DNA from: Insolitispirillum peregrinum
Lineage (GTDB): Bacteria > Pseudomonadota > Alphaproteobacteria > Rhodospirillales > Rhodospirillaceae
Length of the DNA: 64,000 bases
Assembly (NCBI RefSeq): GCF_900156605.1
Contig: NZ_FTOA01000003.1
Coordinates: forward strand, 661,855-725,854
Direction of reading: 5' to 3'
Below, one piece after another: positions 1-8,609 of this stretch. The translations under genes were made by a program, and so were the position numbers. Below the pieces are notes generated by a model. It was not told where the DNA came from. It worked only from the letters and a program-made list of their open reading frames with translations, and did no database searches. Every line of letters begins with the position of its first letter. Position 1 is the first letter of the stretch.

Positions 1-13
1 ACGAGGTGGCAGG

Positions 14-904
14 ATGAGCGGCGAGCTGTGGACCACGCTTCAGGATGCCGCTGTCGGATCGTTTGGCGACTATGCCTTCATGCGGCGGGCGCTGGTGGCC
101 TGTCTGGCGCTGGCGATTGGCTGTGGCCCGGTGGGGGTGTTTCTGGTGTTGCGCCGGATGAGTCTGGTCGGCGATGCGATGAGCCATGCCATCCTGCCCG
201 GTGCGGCGATCGGCTTTTTGCTTGGCGGCCTGTCGCTACCGGCGATGAGCCTTGGCGGCTTTGTCGCCGGGCTGCTGGTGGCCCTGCTCGCCGGGCTGGT
301 GGCGCGGATGACCCGGCTGCGCGAAGACGCCAGCTTTGCCGCCTTTTATCTGATCTCGCTGGCGCTGGGGGTGCTGATTGTCACCCTGCACGGCAGCACG
401 GTCGATCTGATGCATGTGCTGTTCGGCACCATTCTGGCGGTGGACGATACCGCCTTGCTGCTGGTGGCCGGGATTTCCAGCCTGACCGTTTGTGTCTTTG
501 CGCTGATGTACCGCCCGCTGGTGGTGGAATGCTTTGATCCCGGTTTTTTGCGGGCGCAGGGCGGTGGCGGTGGGGTGATCCATCTGCTGTTTCTGGCGCT
601 GGTGGTGCTGAATCTGGTCGCCGGTTTTCAGGCGCTGGGAACGTTGATGGCGGTCGGGATGATGATGTTGCCCGCTGCCACCGCTCGCCTGTGGGCCCGG
701 CAGGTGCCGGGACTGATCGCCGTGGCGATGGTGATCGCCTTTTTGTCCGGCTATGGCGGTCTGGTGCTGTCCTTTGCCTGGAACCTGCCATCCGGCCCGG
801 CCATCGTGCTGATGGCGGGGGTCTTTTACCTGATATCGCTGCTGGTCGGGCCGGTGGGGGGCGTTTTGCCCCGCCTGCTGCCCCGCTCTCATCTGGAGGC
901 TTGA
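14..904 (+). CDS. znuB: Zinc/manganese ABC transporter permease (ZnuB-like)
   Basis: Inner-membrane permease of a metal ABC importer of the ZnuB/MntB (ABC-3) family, 296 aa, the usual length. About eight hydrophobic segments are visible, with the family hallmark around residues 45-70 (RRMSLVGDAMSHAILPG), a conserved stretch in which a His sits near the metal path. The next gene, 3 bases downstream, encodes the metal-binding protein, so the two share an operon. A stop codon at 15-17 in another frame overlaps this ATG, so an ATPase gene (znuC) probably ends just at the window edge with an ATGA overlap; that is inference from 14 bases only. Zinc versus manganese cannot be decided from this subunit. 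Confidence 0.9.
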   Translation: MSGELWTTLQDAAVGSFGDYAFMRRALVACLALAIGCGPVGVFLVLRRMSLVGDAMSHAILPGAAIGFLLGGLSLPAMSLGGFVAGLLVALLAGLVARMTRLREDASFAAFYLISLALGVLIVTLHGSTVDLMHVLFGTILAVDDTALLLVAGISSLTVCVFALMYRPLVVECFDPGFLRAQGGGGGVIHLLFLALVVLNLVAGFQALGTLMAVGMMMLPAATARLWARQVPGLIAVAMVIAFLSGYGGLVLSFAWNLPSGPAIVLMAGVFYLISLLVGPVGGVLPRLLPRSHLEA

Positions 905-907
905 AGT

Positions 908-1870
908 ATGTTGAAGAAACTCTCTGTCGCGGCGGTGGCGGCGACGGTGATGCTGGGATCGCTGCCCGCCTTTGCCGAACCGCTGAAGGTGGTGGCCAGC
1001 TTTTCCATCCTCGGCGACATGGTGCGTGAAATCGGTGGCGATGCGGTCAGCGTTACCACACTGGTCGGGCCAGATGGTGATGCCCACGTTTACCAGCCGA
1101 CGCCGTCCGACGCCCAGGCGGTTGCCGGGGCCGAAATGGTGATCCTCAACGGGCTGGGCTTTGAGCCGTGGAGCGAGCGTCTGTTGTCGGCCTCGGGCAC
1201 CAAGGCTGCGGTGGTCACCGCCTCGCACGGGGTGACGCCGCGGGAGATGGCCGATGAGGATGACGATCACGCCAAACATGACGATCACGCCAAACATGAC
1301 GATCATGCGAAGCATGAGGACCATCACCACCACGGCAACACCGACCCGCACGCCTGGCAGGACCTGAAGAACGGCCAGATGTACGTGGCGACCATCGCCA
1401 AGGCGCTGGAAGCGGCCCGTCCGGCAGAGGCCAGTGCGATTGCCGCCCGTGCCGAAAGCTACCGTGCGCGTCTGGAAACCCTTGATGGCTGGGTGCGCAG
1501 CGAGCTGGCCAGCATTCCGGCAGCGCAGCGCAAACTGATCACCAGCCATGATGCCTTTGGCTATTTCGGTGCCGCCTATGGCGTTGAATTCCTTGCCCCG
1601 ATGGGTCTCAGCACCGAAGCTGAACCGACGCCGAAGGATGTCGCCCGGCTGGTCAAGCAGATGAAGGCCGAAAAGGTCCGCGCGGTGTTTCTTGAAAACA
1701 TGAGCGATCCGCGTCTGGTCAAGCAACTGGCCAAGGACGCCAAGGGGGTGGTTGGCGGCACGCTGTACGCCGATGCCCTGTCTGCTGCCGATGGCCCCGC
1801 CGCGACCTATGAGGCGATGTTCCGCTCCAACGTCAAGGCGCTGAAGGACACGTTGCTGGCTGGACACTAG
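908..1870 (+). CDS. znuA: Metal ABC transporter substrate-binding protein with His-rich loop (ZnuA-like)
   Basis: Periplasmic metal-binding protein of the cluster A-I (ZnuA/TroA) family, 320 aa, with a clear Sec signal peptide (residues 1-23, cleavage near PAFA-EP). The expected metal ligands are visible: DAHVYQPTP (His near residue 60), DPHAWQD (His near 149) and SHDAFGYF (His near 214). Residues 119-143 form an acidic/His-rich loop containing three copies of DDHAKH followed by EDHHHH. The copies are encoded by three near-identical 18-bp tandem units (1262-1315). His-rich loops of this kind are known in zinc-specific ZnuA proteins, so zinc is the likely substrate. A GGAGG ribosome-binding site lies about 10 bases upstream. 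The gene is followed directly by an IS remnant. Confidence 0.92.
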   Translation: MLKKLSVAAVAATVMLGSLPAFAEPLKVVASFSILGDMVREIGGDAVSVTTLVGPDGDAHVYQPTPSDAQAVAGAEMVILNGLGFEPWSERLLSASGTKAAVVTASHGVTPREMADEDDDHAKHDDHAKHDDHAKHEDHHHHGNTDPHAWQDLKNGQMYVATIAKALEAARPAEASAIAARAESYRARLETLDGWVRSELASIPAAQRKLITSHDAFGYFGAAYGVEFLAPMGLSTEAEPTPKDVARLVKQMKAEKVRAVFLENMSDPRLVKQLAKDAKGVVGGTLYADALSAADGPAATYEAMFRSNVKALKDTLLAGH

Positions 1871-1873
1871 GCT

Positions 1874-2170
1874 CGAGACACGATCTGACCCAACAGATAA
1901 CGATGTCTGCGAGTGCAACAGCCGCGGCGAAGTTAGCAGTGAGTTTGTCGCAGTGGGTAGCGATGCAGCGAATATTCTTGAGCTGACAGAGCATGCGCTC
2001 AATGAGATTATGCTGCTGGTAAGCGTTGGTATTAAAGAGGTGCCAACGTTTCCGCATCAGATTGTTGAGAATTACCGGGAATACGCTGCGTTCGAGCAAA
2101 AATTGGCGTAGCTTATTGTCGTCGTCGGCTATATCGGCTGTGCACAGCCGTTCCAGGGGGGCTGCGCCAA
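1874..2170 (-). pseudogene. Truncated IS5-family transposase (C-terminal fragment)
   Basis: Read on the minus strand from 2170, the frame encodes the C-terminal third of an IS5-type DDE transposase. It includes the tract LIERMLCQLKNIRCIATHCD, where the catalytic Glu is in the IERM motif and the RIATRYDK-like block is typical of the family, and then a hydrophobic end (ALADIVICWV). The N-terminal two thirds are missing. The fragment stops exactly at the left inverted repeat of the IS3-type element at 2171, and no continuation is visible on the far side of that element, so a deletion accompanied or followed the insertion. Non-functional. Confidence 0.75.
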
Positions 2171-2246
2171 TGGTAATCCCCCCCCCCTGAAATTAAGTGG
2201 ATGCTAGAGTAGAATTTTCTCGGGCTATCGGACGAGGGGAATTCAC

Positions 2247-2510
2247 ATGAAATCAAGCCGATATACAGAAACCCAGATCATCGCGATCCTGCGGCAGGCA
2301 GAAGGCGGCATACTGATTGCTGAGCTTTGCCGTGAGCATGGGATGAGCAGCGCATCTTTTTATAAATGGCGAGCCAAATATGGCGGCATGGATGCGGCAA
2401 TGATCAGCCAAATGAAGGCGATGGAAGAATAAAACCGTCGCCTGAAGTAGATGTATGCGGATTTGAGTATGCAAAACGATTTGCTGAAGGAAGCCCTCGG
2501 AAAAAGTAGG
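2247..2510 (+). pseudogene. IS3-family orfA (HTH protein) with premature stops
   Basis: The first 61 codons encode a typical IS3 orfA helix-turn-helix (ETQIIAILRQAEGG, then ELCREHGMSSASFYKWRAKY). The frame is then cut by TAA at 2430-2432. Reading on in the same frame gives NRRLK, a second stop (TAG, eight codons... in total only five residues later), then [18 protein letters not shown], the expected leucine-zipper end of OrfA. Each stop differs by one base from the expected codon (GAA to TAA, AAG to TAG), so these are point nonsense mutations. An A-rich run at 2501-2505, where OrfA-OrfB frameshifting would normally occur, ends the recognisable part. Inactive. Confidence 0.75.
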
Positions 2511-2532
2511 CGGGCCATCTCAACGTCGGGAG

Positions 2533-3333
2533 ATGGCAGAAACGGCAGTAAAGCAACGGAACGTCAGCATTGCGCTGGCTTGCCGGACTTTTGACGTCAG
2601 CGAAACCTGTTATCGGTATCGCCCGAAGCTCAAGGATGAGAATGAGGTGATCGCCGATCTGCTGACAGGACTGACGGACGTACGCAAAACGTGGGGATTT
2701 GGCCTGTGCTTCTTGCATTTACGCAACGTGAAGGGCTATCGCTGGAATCACAAAAGGGTTTACAGGGTTTATTGCCAGCTTGAACTGAATCTGCGGATCA
2801 AACCCCGCAAGCGTTTGAAGCGGGACAAGCCTGATGCCTTGGCCGTTCCAGATGCCCCCAACGTGACGTGGTCGATGGACTTCATGGCTGATCGCCTGGG
2901 AGATGGCAGAGCGTTCCGATTACTGAACGTTCTGGACGACTTCAACTGTGAAGGGCTGGGAATTGAGGTCGATTTTTCACTCCCTGCAGAACGAGTTATC
3001 CACAGCTTGAACCGCATCATCGAATGGCGCGGCAAGCCCCGGATGATCCGGGTTGATAACGGCCCGGAGTACATCAGCGAAAAGCTGAAGGAATGGGCGG
3101 GAAGGCAAGGGATCAAAATCCAGCACATTCAGCTGGGACAGCCTCAGCAGAACGCCTACGTAGAGCGATACAACCGGACCGTCCGGCACGAATGGCTGGA
3201 CCAATGCATCATTGCAAGCATCAAAGAGGCACAGCATCAGGCAACGCAATGGCTATGGACTTATAACAATGACCGCCCCAACATGAGGATCGGTGGTATC
3301 ACGCCTGTTATGAAACTGAACATGGCCGGATAA
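2533..3333 (+). CDS. IS3-family transposase OrfB (integrase catalytic domain)
   Basis: 266-residue OrfB with an HTH_21-like N-terminus ([17 protein letters not shown]) followed by the rve integrase core. The DDE triad can be seen: D in WSMDFM (near residue 116), D in RVDNGPEY (near 174) and E in QNAYVERYN (near 210), with the usual 35-residue D-to-E spacing. Length and order are normal for the family. OrfB normally needs a frameshift fusion with OrfA to make active transposase; OrfA is broken here, so this open frame is likely a relic. It lies entirely inside the element at 2171-3372. Confidence 0.85.
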   Translation: MAETAVKQRNVSIALACRTFDVSETCYRYRPKLKDENEVIADLLTGLTDVRKTWGFGLCFLHLRNVKGYRWNHKRVYRVYCQLELNLRIKPRKRLKRDKPDALAVPDAPNVTWSMDFMADRLGDGRAFRLLNVLDDFNCEGLGIEVDFSLPAERVIHSLNRIIEWRGKPRMIRVDNGPEYISEKLKEWAGRQGIKIQHIQLGQPQQNAYVERYNRTVRHEWLDQCIIASIKEAQHQATQWLWTYNNDRPNMRIGGITPVMKLNMAG

Positions 3334-3441
3334 CTCTACTGCGGCACCCTATTAAAAAGGGGAGGATTACCAGAAATTCATCGACTTATGAGTGTATTTA
3401 ATGAATTCTACTGCTCCGGTAAACCGCGATAGAGTGCTCAA

Positions 3442-4095
3442 ATGACCAGTCAACCTTCAACGAAAAAAAACAACTTCTTCGCAGATGTACATATTCCCAC
3501 AGTAATAGGCGGAGCTTTTGGTGCGATTGTGGGCCTTATTGGGGGGGCCACATTTAGCTTGACCATTGAGGCCTGTAGCACCCTTCGTAATACGGACCTT
3601 GCCCAATGGATTGGTGGCATAGGTGCTGCTCTTGCTGCTTTTATAGCTGTTGGCGTTGGCATATTCCAACACACGCAAGCCCGCTCTCTTTGGAAAAAAA
3701 GCAACGAAGTAAGGAATTCTGATAAAAGAGAACATGAAATAAGGAGTGCTCATCTTGTTTGTGGTCAGATAGAAATACTTTATCAGTCTATTGAACTTTT
3801 TATGCCTTTTATCCAGAATATAAATGGTCGTAACGAGCCGGCGGAAAGGGCGCAGTCATATATTCGTAGAGTTGTAGATATGAATTTTGCTATTCTTGTT
3901 GAGAAATCTTTATTAATTCCGGAGTGTAATAGAAAAATAGTAGATGCAATAAGGGAAATTATAAAAATTGATTTAATTCTTCATTCTTCTGGTTATGAAC
4001 AGAGAAAAAATGATATGATAAAATGCATGGGAATCGCAATGAGTCAATTGGAATGCGCCAAGAAAATAATGAAGGGTCAATACATTAGTGATTAG
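3442..4095 (+). CDS. AT-rich hypothetical membrane protein, two TM helices plus helical soluble domain
   Basis: 217 aa, not recognised as any named family. Two hydrophobic segments are visible near the N-terminus (about residues 18-42, Gly/Ala-rich, and 58-80), followed by a charged linker (QARSLWKKSNEVRNSDKREHE) and about 125 residues that read as mostly helical with no catalytic motif I can name. Codon and base use are strikingly AT-rich compared with every neighbouring gene (for example runs of AAA, ATA and TTT codons in the second half), which points to recent acquisition. It lies between two IS remnants. The layout (2 TM plus C-terminal helical domain) is loosely like small membrane effectors such as SLATT-type proteins, but this is only a shape comparison. 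No strong ribosome-binding site precedes the ATG. Confidence 0.6.
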   Translation: MTSQPSTKKNNFFADVHIPTVIGGAFGAIVGLIGGATFSLTIEACSTLRNTDLAQWIGGIGAALAAFIAVGVGIFQHTQARSLWKKSNEVRNSDKREHEIRSAHLVCGQIEILYQSIELFMPFIQNINGRNEPAERAQSYIRRVVDMNFAILVEKSLLIPECNRKIVDAIREIIKIDLILHSSGYEQRKNDMIKCMGIAMSQLECAKKIMKGQYISD

Positions 4096-4210
4096 GTTGA
4101 CCCCTCAGGAGCTTGAGCACTTCACCAAAGCGCTGCCTCCTGCTTAGAGTCTGTCCGCAAAGTTCCCTATTACTTTCTGTTCCTTGCGATCCTGCGTAGC
4201 ATGAGGCGGA

Positions 4211-4666
4211 TCAGAGCCAAGAGCCAAGAGCCAAACGCAGGAAGGCCAGCGACATCTTGGACAGGTTCTCAAAGTCTTTGGCGAGACGACGACAATGCCC
4301 CAGCCAACCGAAGGTACGCTCAATGATCCAGCGCTTTTGCAGAACCTTGAAGCCCTTGGTTGTGTCGGAATGCATGACGATTTCCAGATGACAAGCCCCC
4401 AGTTCCCGCACCGCCGCCATCGGCGAAGACCCGTTCGATGAACGGAAATAAGCGGCGAGCCTCCTTCAACACCGACAGCGCACCGTCGTGGTCTTGGATG
4501 TCGGCGGGCTGGATGTGGGCCTCCAGAAACATACCAAGCGTATCGACGACGATATGCCGCTTCTTGCCTTTGACCTTTTTTCCTGCGTCGTAGCCGGACA
4601 GATCGATCCCCCCCCTTTTTTCATGCCCTTGACGCTTTGGCTATTGATGATCACGATTGTCGGGCT
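4211..4666 (-). pseudogene. IS5-family transposase, frameshifted and truncated
   Basis: Three minus-strand reading frames join into one IS5-type transposase: SSPTIVIINSQSVKG (4672 downward, containing the catalytic Asp region, here Asn in INSQS), then MFLEAHIQPADIQDHDGA (frame 2, 4532 downward), then WIIERTFGWLGHCRRLAKDF (frame 3), which has the catalytic Glu. At least two frameshifts separate them, and the N-terminus is missing at the junction near 4666. A short GAGCCAA tandem run near 4218-4235 lies at the 3' end. The bases at 4146-4165 (GAGTCTGTCCGCAAAG) may be the IS terminal repeat. Non-functional relic. Confidence 0.75.
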
Positions 4667-4667
4667 G

Positions 4668-4950
4668 GACACCTCAGGCCAACGGGCAGGTGGAGCGAAT
4701 GAACCGCACCATCAAGGAAGCCACCGTCAAGCGCTACCACTACGACAGCCATCACAAGTTTGAGGAACATCTCGGAGACTTCATCGGCGCATACAATTTT
4801 GGCAGGTGCTTGAAGACGCTCAAAGGGCTTACGCCATACGAATACATCTGCAAAATCTGGACTCCTGAGCCTGAATGCTTCAGAATTGATCCGACCCATC
4901 AAATGCCGGGACTAAACACTGTTTCTACGGAAACCAGTTCTCTCTGCTAA
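4668..4950 (+). pseudogene. C-terminal fragment of an IS481/IS3-type DDE transposase
   Basis: The frame reads WTPQANGQVERMNRTIKEAT, which contains the catalytic Glu of an rve-type transposase, then a helical block ending in LTPYEYICKIW and HQMPGLNT, a characteristic C-terminus of IS481-like elements. Everything upstream of the third catalytic residue is missing. The fragment abuts the N-terminal break of the oppositely oriented IS5-type relic, so the two were fused by a rearrangement around 4666-4672. The stop of the neighbouring minus-strand GGDEF-EAL gene lies at 4947, overlapping the last codon. Confidence 0.7.
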
Positions 4951-6992
4951 CTCAACGTCTCTCGCGGGCGGCCATAGTGATAGCCTTGGCCGAGATCGAC
5001 GCCCATCTCCTGCAACAGGCGGTTGGTTTCTTCGTCTTCGACGAACTCGGCGATGGTTTTCAGGCCGAATTGGCGCGCCATGCTGTGGATGTGCTCGACC
5101 ATGATGCGGTCGCGGTGGTCGGTGGTCATGTGGCGGACAAAGCTGCCCTCGATCTTGACGTAATCGACGCTGAGGTACTTCAGGTACAGGAACGACGAAA
5201 AGCCCGAACCGAAATCATCCAGCGCAAACGCCAGTCCGGTGGCGCGCAGGTCGCCCATCAGCTCGATCAGCTTGTCAAAGTTCGGCAGAGCCTCGCGCTC
5301 GGTCAGTTCCAGCACCACCTGTGACGGCTGTAGACCGGCGTCACGGATCACCTGCGGCAAGGCGCGCATCCATGCGGTGTCGCCGATGGTGCGGGCGGAC
5401 AGGTTGAAGAACAGCTTGACCCCGGTCAGGCCGACGCGGGCGGCTTCGGCCAGCCCCTTGCGGAACACGGTTTCGTCGATTGCCCGGTCCAGGCCCAGCT
5501 CTTCGGCGGTTTCGATAAAGGCCGCGGCGGGCAGGATGGCGTCTTCATCCCGGATGCGGGCGAGGACTTCGTAGGCATAGGGTTTGCCGCTGTCGGGCAG
5601 GCTGATCGGCTGAAAGAAGGGGATCACCCGGTCTTCGATCAGGGCGCGCTGCACCTGCTGGCCCCGGTTGAACACCTCCATCATCAGGCCTTCTTCCGAG
5701 GCATCGAGGGTGGCGACAAGGTTTTTGCCCAGACGTTTGGCCTTGTACATCGCCACGTCCATGGCAATGGTCAGCTTTTCCACATCTTCGCCATTGTCGG
5801 GGAACGAGACCATCCCGAAGCTGGCCTGTACCCGTGTCTTGCCGACCGGCAGGCGAACGACCGTCTCGCTGATCGCCCGCCGCAGGGCTTCGGCGGTGCT
5901 TTCCCCCTGTGGTTGCGGGGTGTCGGGCAGCAGGATGGCGAATTCATCCCCGCCCAGACGGGCCAGCACATCGGTGCGCCGCAGGCGGTGGCGCAGGACC
6001 GAAGCCAGTTCCTTCAGTGCCAGATCACCGACCGGATGCCCATAGGTGTCGTTGATGTGCTTGAAGTTGTCGACATCAATCATGATCAGCGAAAAGGCGT
6101 GGCCATGGCGCCGGCTGCGATCGACTTCCAGTTTCAGGAAATCTTCGAATTTCCGCCGGTTATAGGTTCCGGTCAGCGGGTCATGGTCGGAATAGGTGCG
6201 CAGACGGTCCTGATAGTCCTGAATGGTACTCAGCAGGCAGTTGAAATGGTCCGAGAGCTTCTGGATTTCCGACAGATGGCTGGGCTTTTGATCCAGACGG
6301 CGGGTCAGGTCGGTGTGCTGGATGATCTCGTCAATCAGTCCGACAAAACGGCGGATCGGAAAGGCGACAAAGAACCGTAACTTGAAATAGACCGCACAGC
6401 AGATGATGGTCAGGATGATGGCAAAATAGGCGATCACCGAGCGGATCACAAAGGCGAGCGAGACTTTCAGGTTCTGGATCGGAAAGGTGATGTCCACCAC
6501 CCCGTTGACCGCCCCGATCTCTGCCTGATGGCAGGCCTGACATTCTTCCCTGACCAGCAGGGGATACAGATAGCGCAGGCTGTCCTGGCTTTGTTGCAGG
6601 ACTTCCTTGCCCTGACCAAGCGCCTGACGCAGCAGGTCGTCCTGATCCCGAATTGCCCGTTCGCCGTTGATTTCTCCGAACTGGGCCACCACCGGATCTC
6701 CCCGGAACACCCGGATTTTGGCGTTGGGCAGTGTTTCGTTCAGACGCTGGATGATGTCGTGGATTTCCTGCTTGTCCCAGCCTTTCCGCATGGCGGAATA
6801 CAGCGACTGGAACACCAGTTCCGAGGTTTGGCGGGCGTCTTTCTGCGCCAGTTCCGATATCGCCCGCTGTTCGACAAAGGTCGATAGCAGCAATACGGTC
6901 AGCGCCGAGAACAGGACAATGATTCCCGACAGGCCAAGCGTGAATTGCCCAATGGTAAACGAGCGCAGCGAGCGCCTGAAAATCCCGATCAT
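4947..6992 (-). CDS. Membrane GGDEF-EAL protein with periplasmic CxxCH (haem c-type) sensor domain
   Basis: 681 aa from the ATG at 6992, chosen for its AAGGA site 6 bases upstream; an in-frame extension to 7178 lacks a site. Order: TM1 (13-39), periplasmic domain (40-180) containing CQACH at 151-155, TM2 (181-203), HAMP (205-260), GGDEF domain (GGDEF at 347-351 with an intact RxxD inhibitory site at 338-341), EAL domain (450-681). The EAL motif is EVLAR (475-479), and the expected PDE residues are present (N530, E562, D592/D593, K613, Q669), so both activities are plausible. CxxCH is the covalent haem-c attachment motif, so the periplasmic domain may sense redox state or a gas. The gene stands alone. 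The haem assignment is inference from a single motif. Confidence 0.9.
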   Translation of the reverse strand: MIGIFRRSLRSFTIGQFTLGLSGIIVLFSALTVLLLSTFVEQRAISELAQKDARQTSELVFQSLYSAMRKGWDKQEIHDIIQRLNETLPNAKIRVFRGDPVVAQFGEINGERAIRDQDDLLRQALGQGKEVLQQSQDSLRYLYPLLVREECQACHQAEIGAVNGVVDITFPIQNLKVSLAFVIRSVIAYFAIILTIICCAVYFKLRFFVAFPIRRFVGLIDEIIQHTDLTRRLDQKPSHLSEIQKLSDHFNCLLSTIQDYQDRLRTYSDHDPLTGTYNRRKFEDFLKLEVDRSRRHGHAFSLIMIDVDNFKHINDTYGHPVGDLALKELASVLRHRLRRTDVLARLGGDEFAILLPDTPQPQGESTAEALRRAISETVVRLPVGKTRVQASFGMVSFPDNGEDVEKLTIAMDVAMYKAKRLGKNLVATLDASEEGLMMEVFNRGQQVQRALIEDRVIPFFQPISLPDSGKPYAYEVLARIRDEDAILPAAAFIETAEELGLDRAIDETVFRKGLAEAARVGLTGVKLFFNLSARTIGDTAWMRALPQVIRDAGLQPSQVVLELTEREALPNFDKLIELMGDLRATGLAFALDDFGSGFSSFLYLKYLSVDYVKIEGSFVRHMTTDHRDRIMVEHIHSMARQFGLKTIAEFVEDEETNRLLQEMGVDLGQGYHYGRPRETLS

Positions 6993-7361
6993 CCCCCGTC
7001 CTTCACCCAAATCTTCCGATACCGTCCCCTGATGATCCCGCATGACAGGGAATGGTTTGCTCCACAGTGGATACATCCTTTTGGATAGTCCAAAAGGCGT
7101 AAACCGATTAAACTTTCCGATGGTAAAAGGGTGCTGGCAGTCCCGTCCGCTCGTTTCGTACCGCCGACAGGCCCACAACCGGCCTCATCAGGTACAACCT
7201 CGATCGCAAAAGATCAAGACCTGCCGGTGTCCTGCACCCTTATCTCTGCAGTGGTCGTTAGAGGTACGCCCTATCCGGTTTCCCTGATTTCAGGCGGTCA
7301 GTATTATGACTTTAGGCATATCATATGCAAGATGTTCGTAGCCTCCTCCCGATATGAGGGT
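6993..7361. other. Gene-free stretch upstream of the GGDEF-EAL gene
   Basis: About 370 bases that should hold the promoter of the minus-strand GGDEF-EAL gene. An open frame continues through part of it (to 7178) but its composition and lack of a ribosome-binding site argue against a longer protein. No repeat element or RNA gene was recognised. Confidence 0.4.
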
Positions 7362-7398
7362 AAAAAAAACGGAGTGACCGTTGCCAGTCACTCCGTTT
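7362..7398 (-). terminator. Rho-independent terminator of the malyl-CoA lyase gene
   Basis: Minus-strand reading gives AAACGGAGTGAC, an 8-base loop, then GTCACTCCGTTT running into eight T. It is a perfect 12-bp stem with a poly-U tail, lying 27 bases after the lyase stop codon. Confidence 0.92.
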
Positions 7399-7424
7399 GT
7401 CCGTGCAAGGATCAGAATGCCTCG

Positions 7425-8474
7425 TTACAGGCCATAAGCCTCGGCCAGCGCCGCATCCCGCGCCGCCACCCGGCGGGCGAGGTCAACGATCACCTTGGCC
7501 TGTTTCCAGGTGGCGTCATCCTGCATCTTGCCGTCGATCATCACAGCGCCGGTGCCGTCGGGCATGGCGTCCAGAATGCGCTTGGCAAACAGGACTTCGG
7601 CGACGTCGGGGCTGAACACCTTTTTGGCAATGTCGATCTGCTTGGGGTGCAGCGACCACGCCCCGACACAGCCCAGCAGGAAGGCATTGCGGAACTGGGC
7701 TTCGCAGGCGGCATCATCCGAGAAATCGCCAAACGGGCCGTAGAAGGCTTTCAGGCCATGGGCCTGACAGGCGTCCACCATCTTGGCGACGGTGTAATGC
7801 CACAGGTCCTGCTGGAACAGGGTGCGGGCACCGCCGTCGGCGCGGCTGTCTTCCAGCACGCCATAGGACGGGTGACCGCCGCCGACGCGGGTGGTCTTCA
7901 TCCCGCGCGAGGCGGCGAGGTCCGCCGGGCCGAGGCTCATGCCGTGCATGCGCGGGCTGGCGGCGGCGATGGCTTCGACGTTGGCAACGCCCAGCGCGGT
8001 TTCCAGAATGGCGTGAATCTGGATCGGCTTTTTGATCCCGTGACGGGCTTCCAGCTGGGCCAGCAGCTGGTCAAGGTAATGGATGTCCCACGGGCCTTCG
8101 ACCTTGGGCAGCATCACCACGTCCAGCTTGTCGCCGACTTCACCGACGATTTCGGTCATGTCGTCGAGGAACCACGGCGAGTTCAGGCAGTTCACCCGGG
8201 TCCACAGGCCGGTCGAGCCAAAGTCGTTGGCCTTGGCGGCGGCAATGAAACCCTTGCGGGCGGCTTCCTTGGCATCGGCGGGGATGGCGTCTTCCAGATT
8301 GCCCAGCAGAACGTCCACCTGCGGGATCATTTCCGGCAGCTTGGCGCGGATCTTTTCGAGGTGGGGCGGGAAGAAGTGGACCATGCGTTCCAGCGCCACC
8401 GGCACTTCGCGGTTCGGGAGCGGAGCGCCGATAGCCAGCGGCTCAAAGAACTTTTTGGACGGCTTGGTGGTCAT
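7425..8474 (-). CDS. mcl: L-malyl-CoA / beta-methylmalyl-CoA lyase (HpcH/HpaI aldolase family)
   Basis: 349-aa CoA-ester lyase that cleaves L-malyl-CoA to acetyl-CoA and glyoxylate, and often erythro-beta-methylmalyl-CoA to propionyl-CoA and glyoxylate. It matches the roughly 348-aa lyase known from Chloroflexus much better than the shorter Rhodobacter Mcl1. Recognisable blocks are [11 protein letters not shown] at the start, [23 protein letters not shown] (acidic Mg ligand), [33 protein letters not shown] and the C-terminal [17 protein letters not shown]. The start at 8474 gives the family N-terminus ([10 protein letters not shown]) and has a GGAG site 11 bases upstream; an upstream in-frame ATG at 8510 has none. 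It is a single-gene unit with its own terminator. It would feed an ethylmalonyl-CoA, serine-type or 3-hydroxypropionate-like route; no partner genes lie nearby. Confidence 0.9.
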   Translation of the reverse strand: MTTKPSKKFFEPLAIGAPLPNREVPVALERMVHFFPPHLEKIRAKLPEMIPQVDVLLGNLEDAIPADAKEAARKGFIAAAKANDFGSTGLWTRVNCLNSPWFLDDMTEIVGEVGDKLDVVMLPKVEGPWDIHYLDQLLAQLEARHGIKKPIQIHAILETALGVANVEAIAAASPRMHGMSLGPADLAASRGMKTTRVGGGHPSYGVLEDSRADGGARTLFQQDLWHYTVAKMVDACQAHGLKAFYGPFGDFSDDAACEAQFRNAFLLGCVGAWSLHPKQIDIAKKVFSPDVAEVLFAKRILDAMPDGTGAVMIDGKMQDDATWKQAKVIVDLARRVAARDAALAEAYGL

Positions 8475-8609
8475 GGTGCGGGTAACTCCGTTGCCGCTAT
8501 CACTGGACATGCAGACAGATTATGTCTTTGTGTCCCGTGATCACGAAAGAATATTGTTCATATCCGTTGTTTGCAGCAGCGAAGGGAAATTGTCAATGGG
8601 AAGCTGATA

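Larger units (their letters stand above)
2171..3372 (+). mobile_element. IS3-family insertion sequence (about 1.2 kb, decayed)
   Basis: An element of about 1202 bp with the two-frame orfA/orfB layout of IS3-family elements. The ends are imperfect inverted repeats: TGGTAATCC at 2171 and its complement GGATTACCA ending at 3372, with C/G-rich runs continuing inward. No convincing 3-5 bp target duplication is seen (GCCAA left, GAAAT right), consistent with later rearrangement of this IS-rich region. orfA carries in-frame stops while orfB is open, so the copy is probably immobile on its own. Confidence 0.8.

Noticed and set aside
236..2002. A very long open frame on the minus strand opposite the zinc transporter genes (and similar long antisense frames opposite other genes, e.g. 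12884-13459, 15861-17516, 58283-59683)
   Set aside because: These are GC-rich shadows of real genes: Arg/Gly/His/Gln-rich composition, no ribosome-binding site, and the opposite strand encodes clear protein families.
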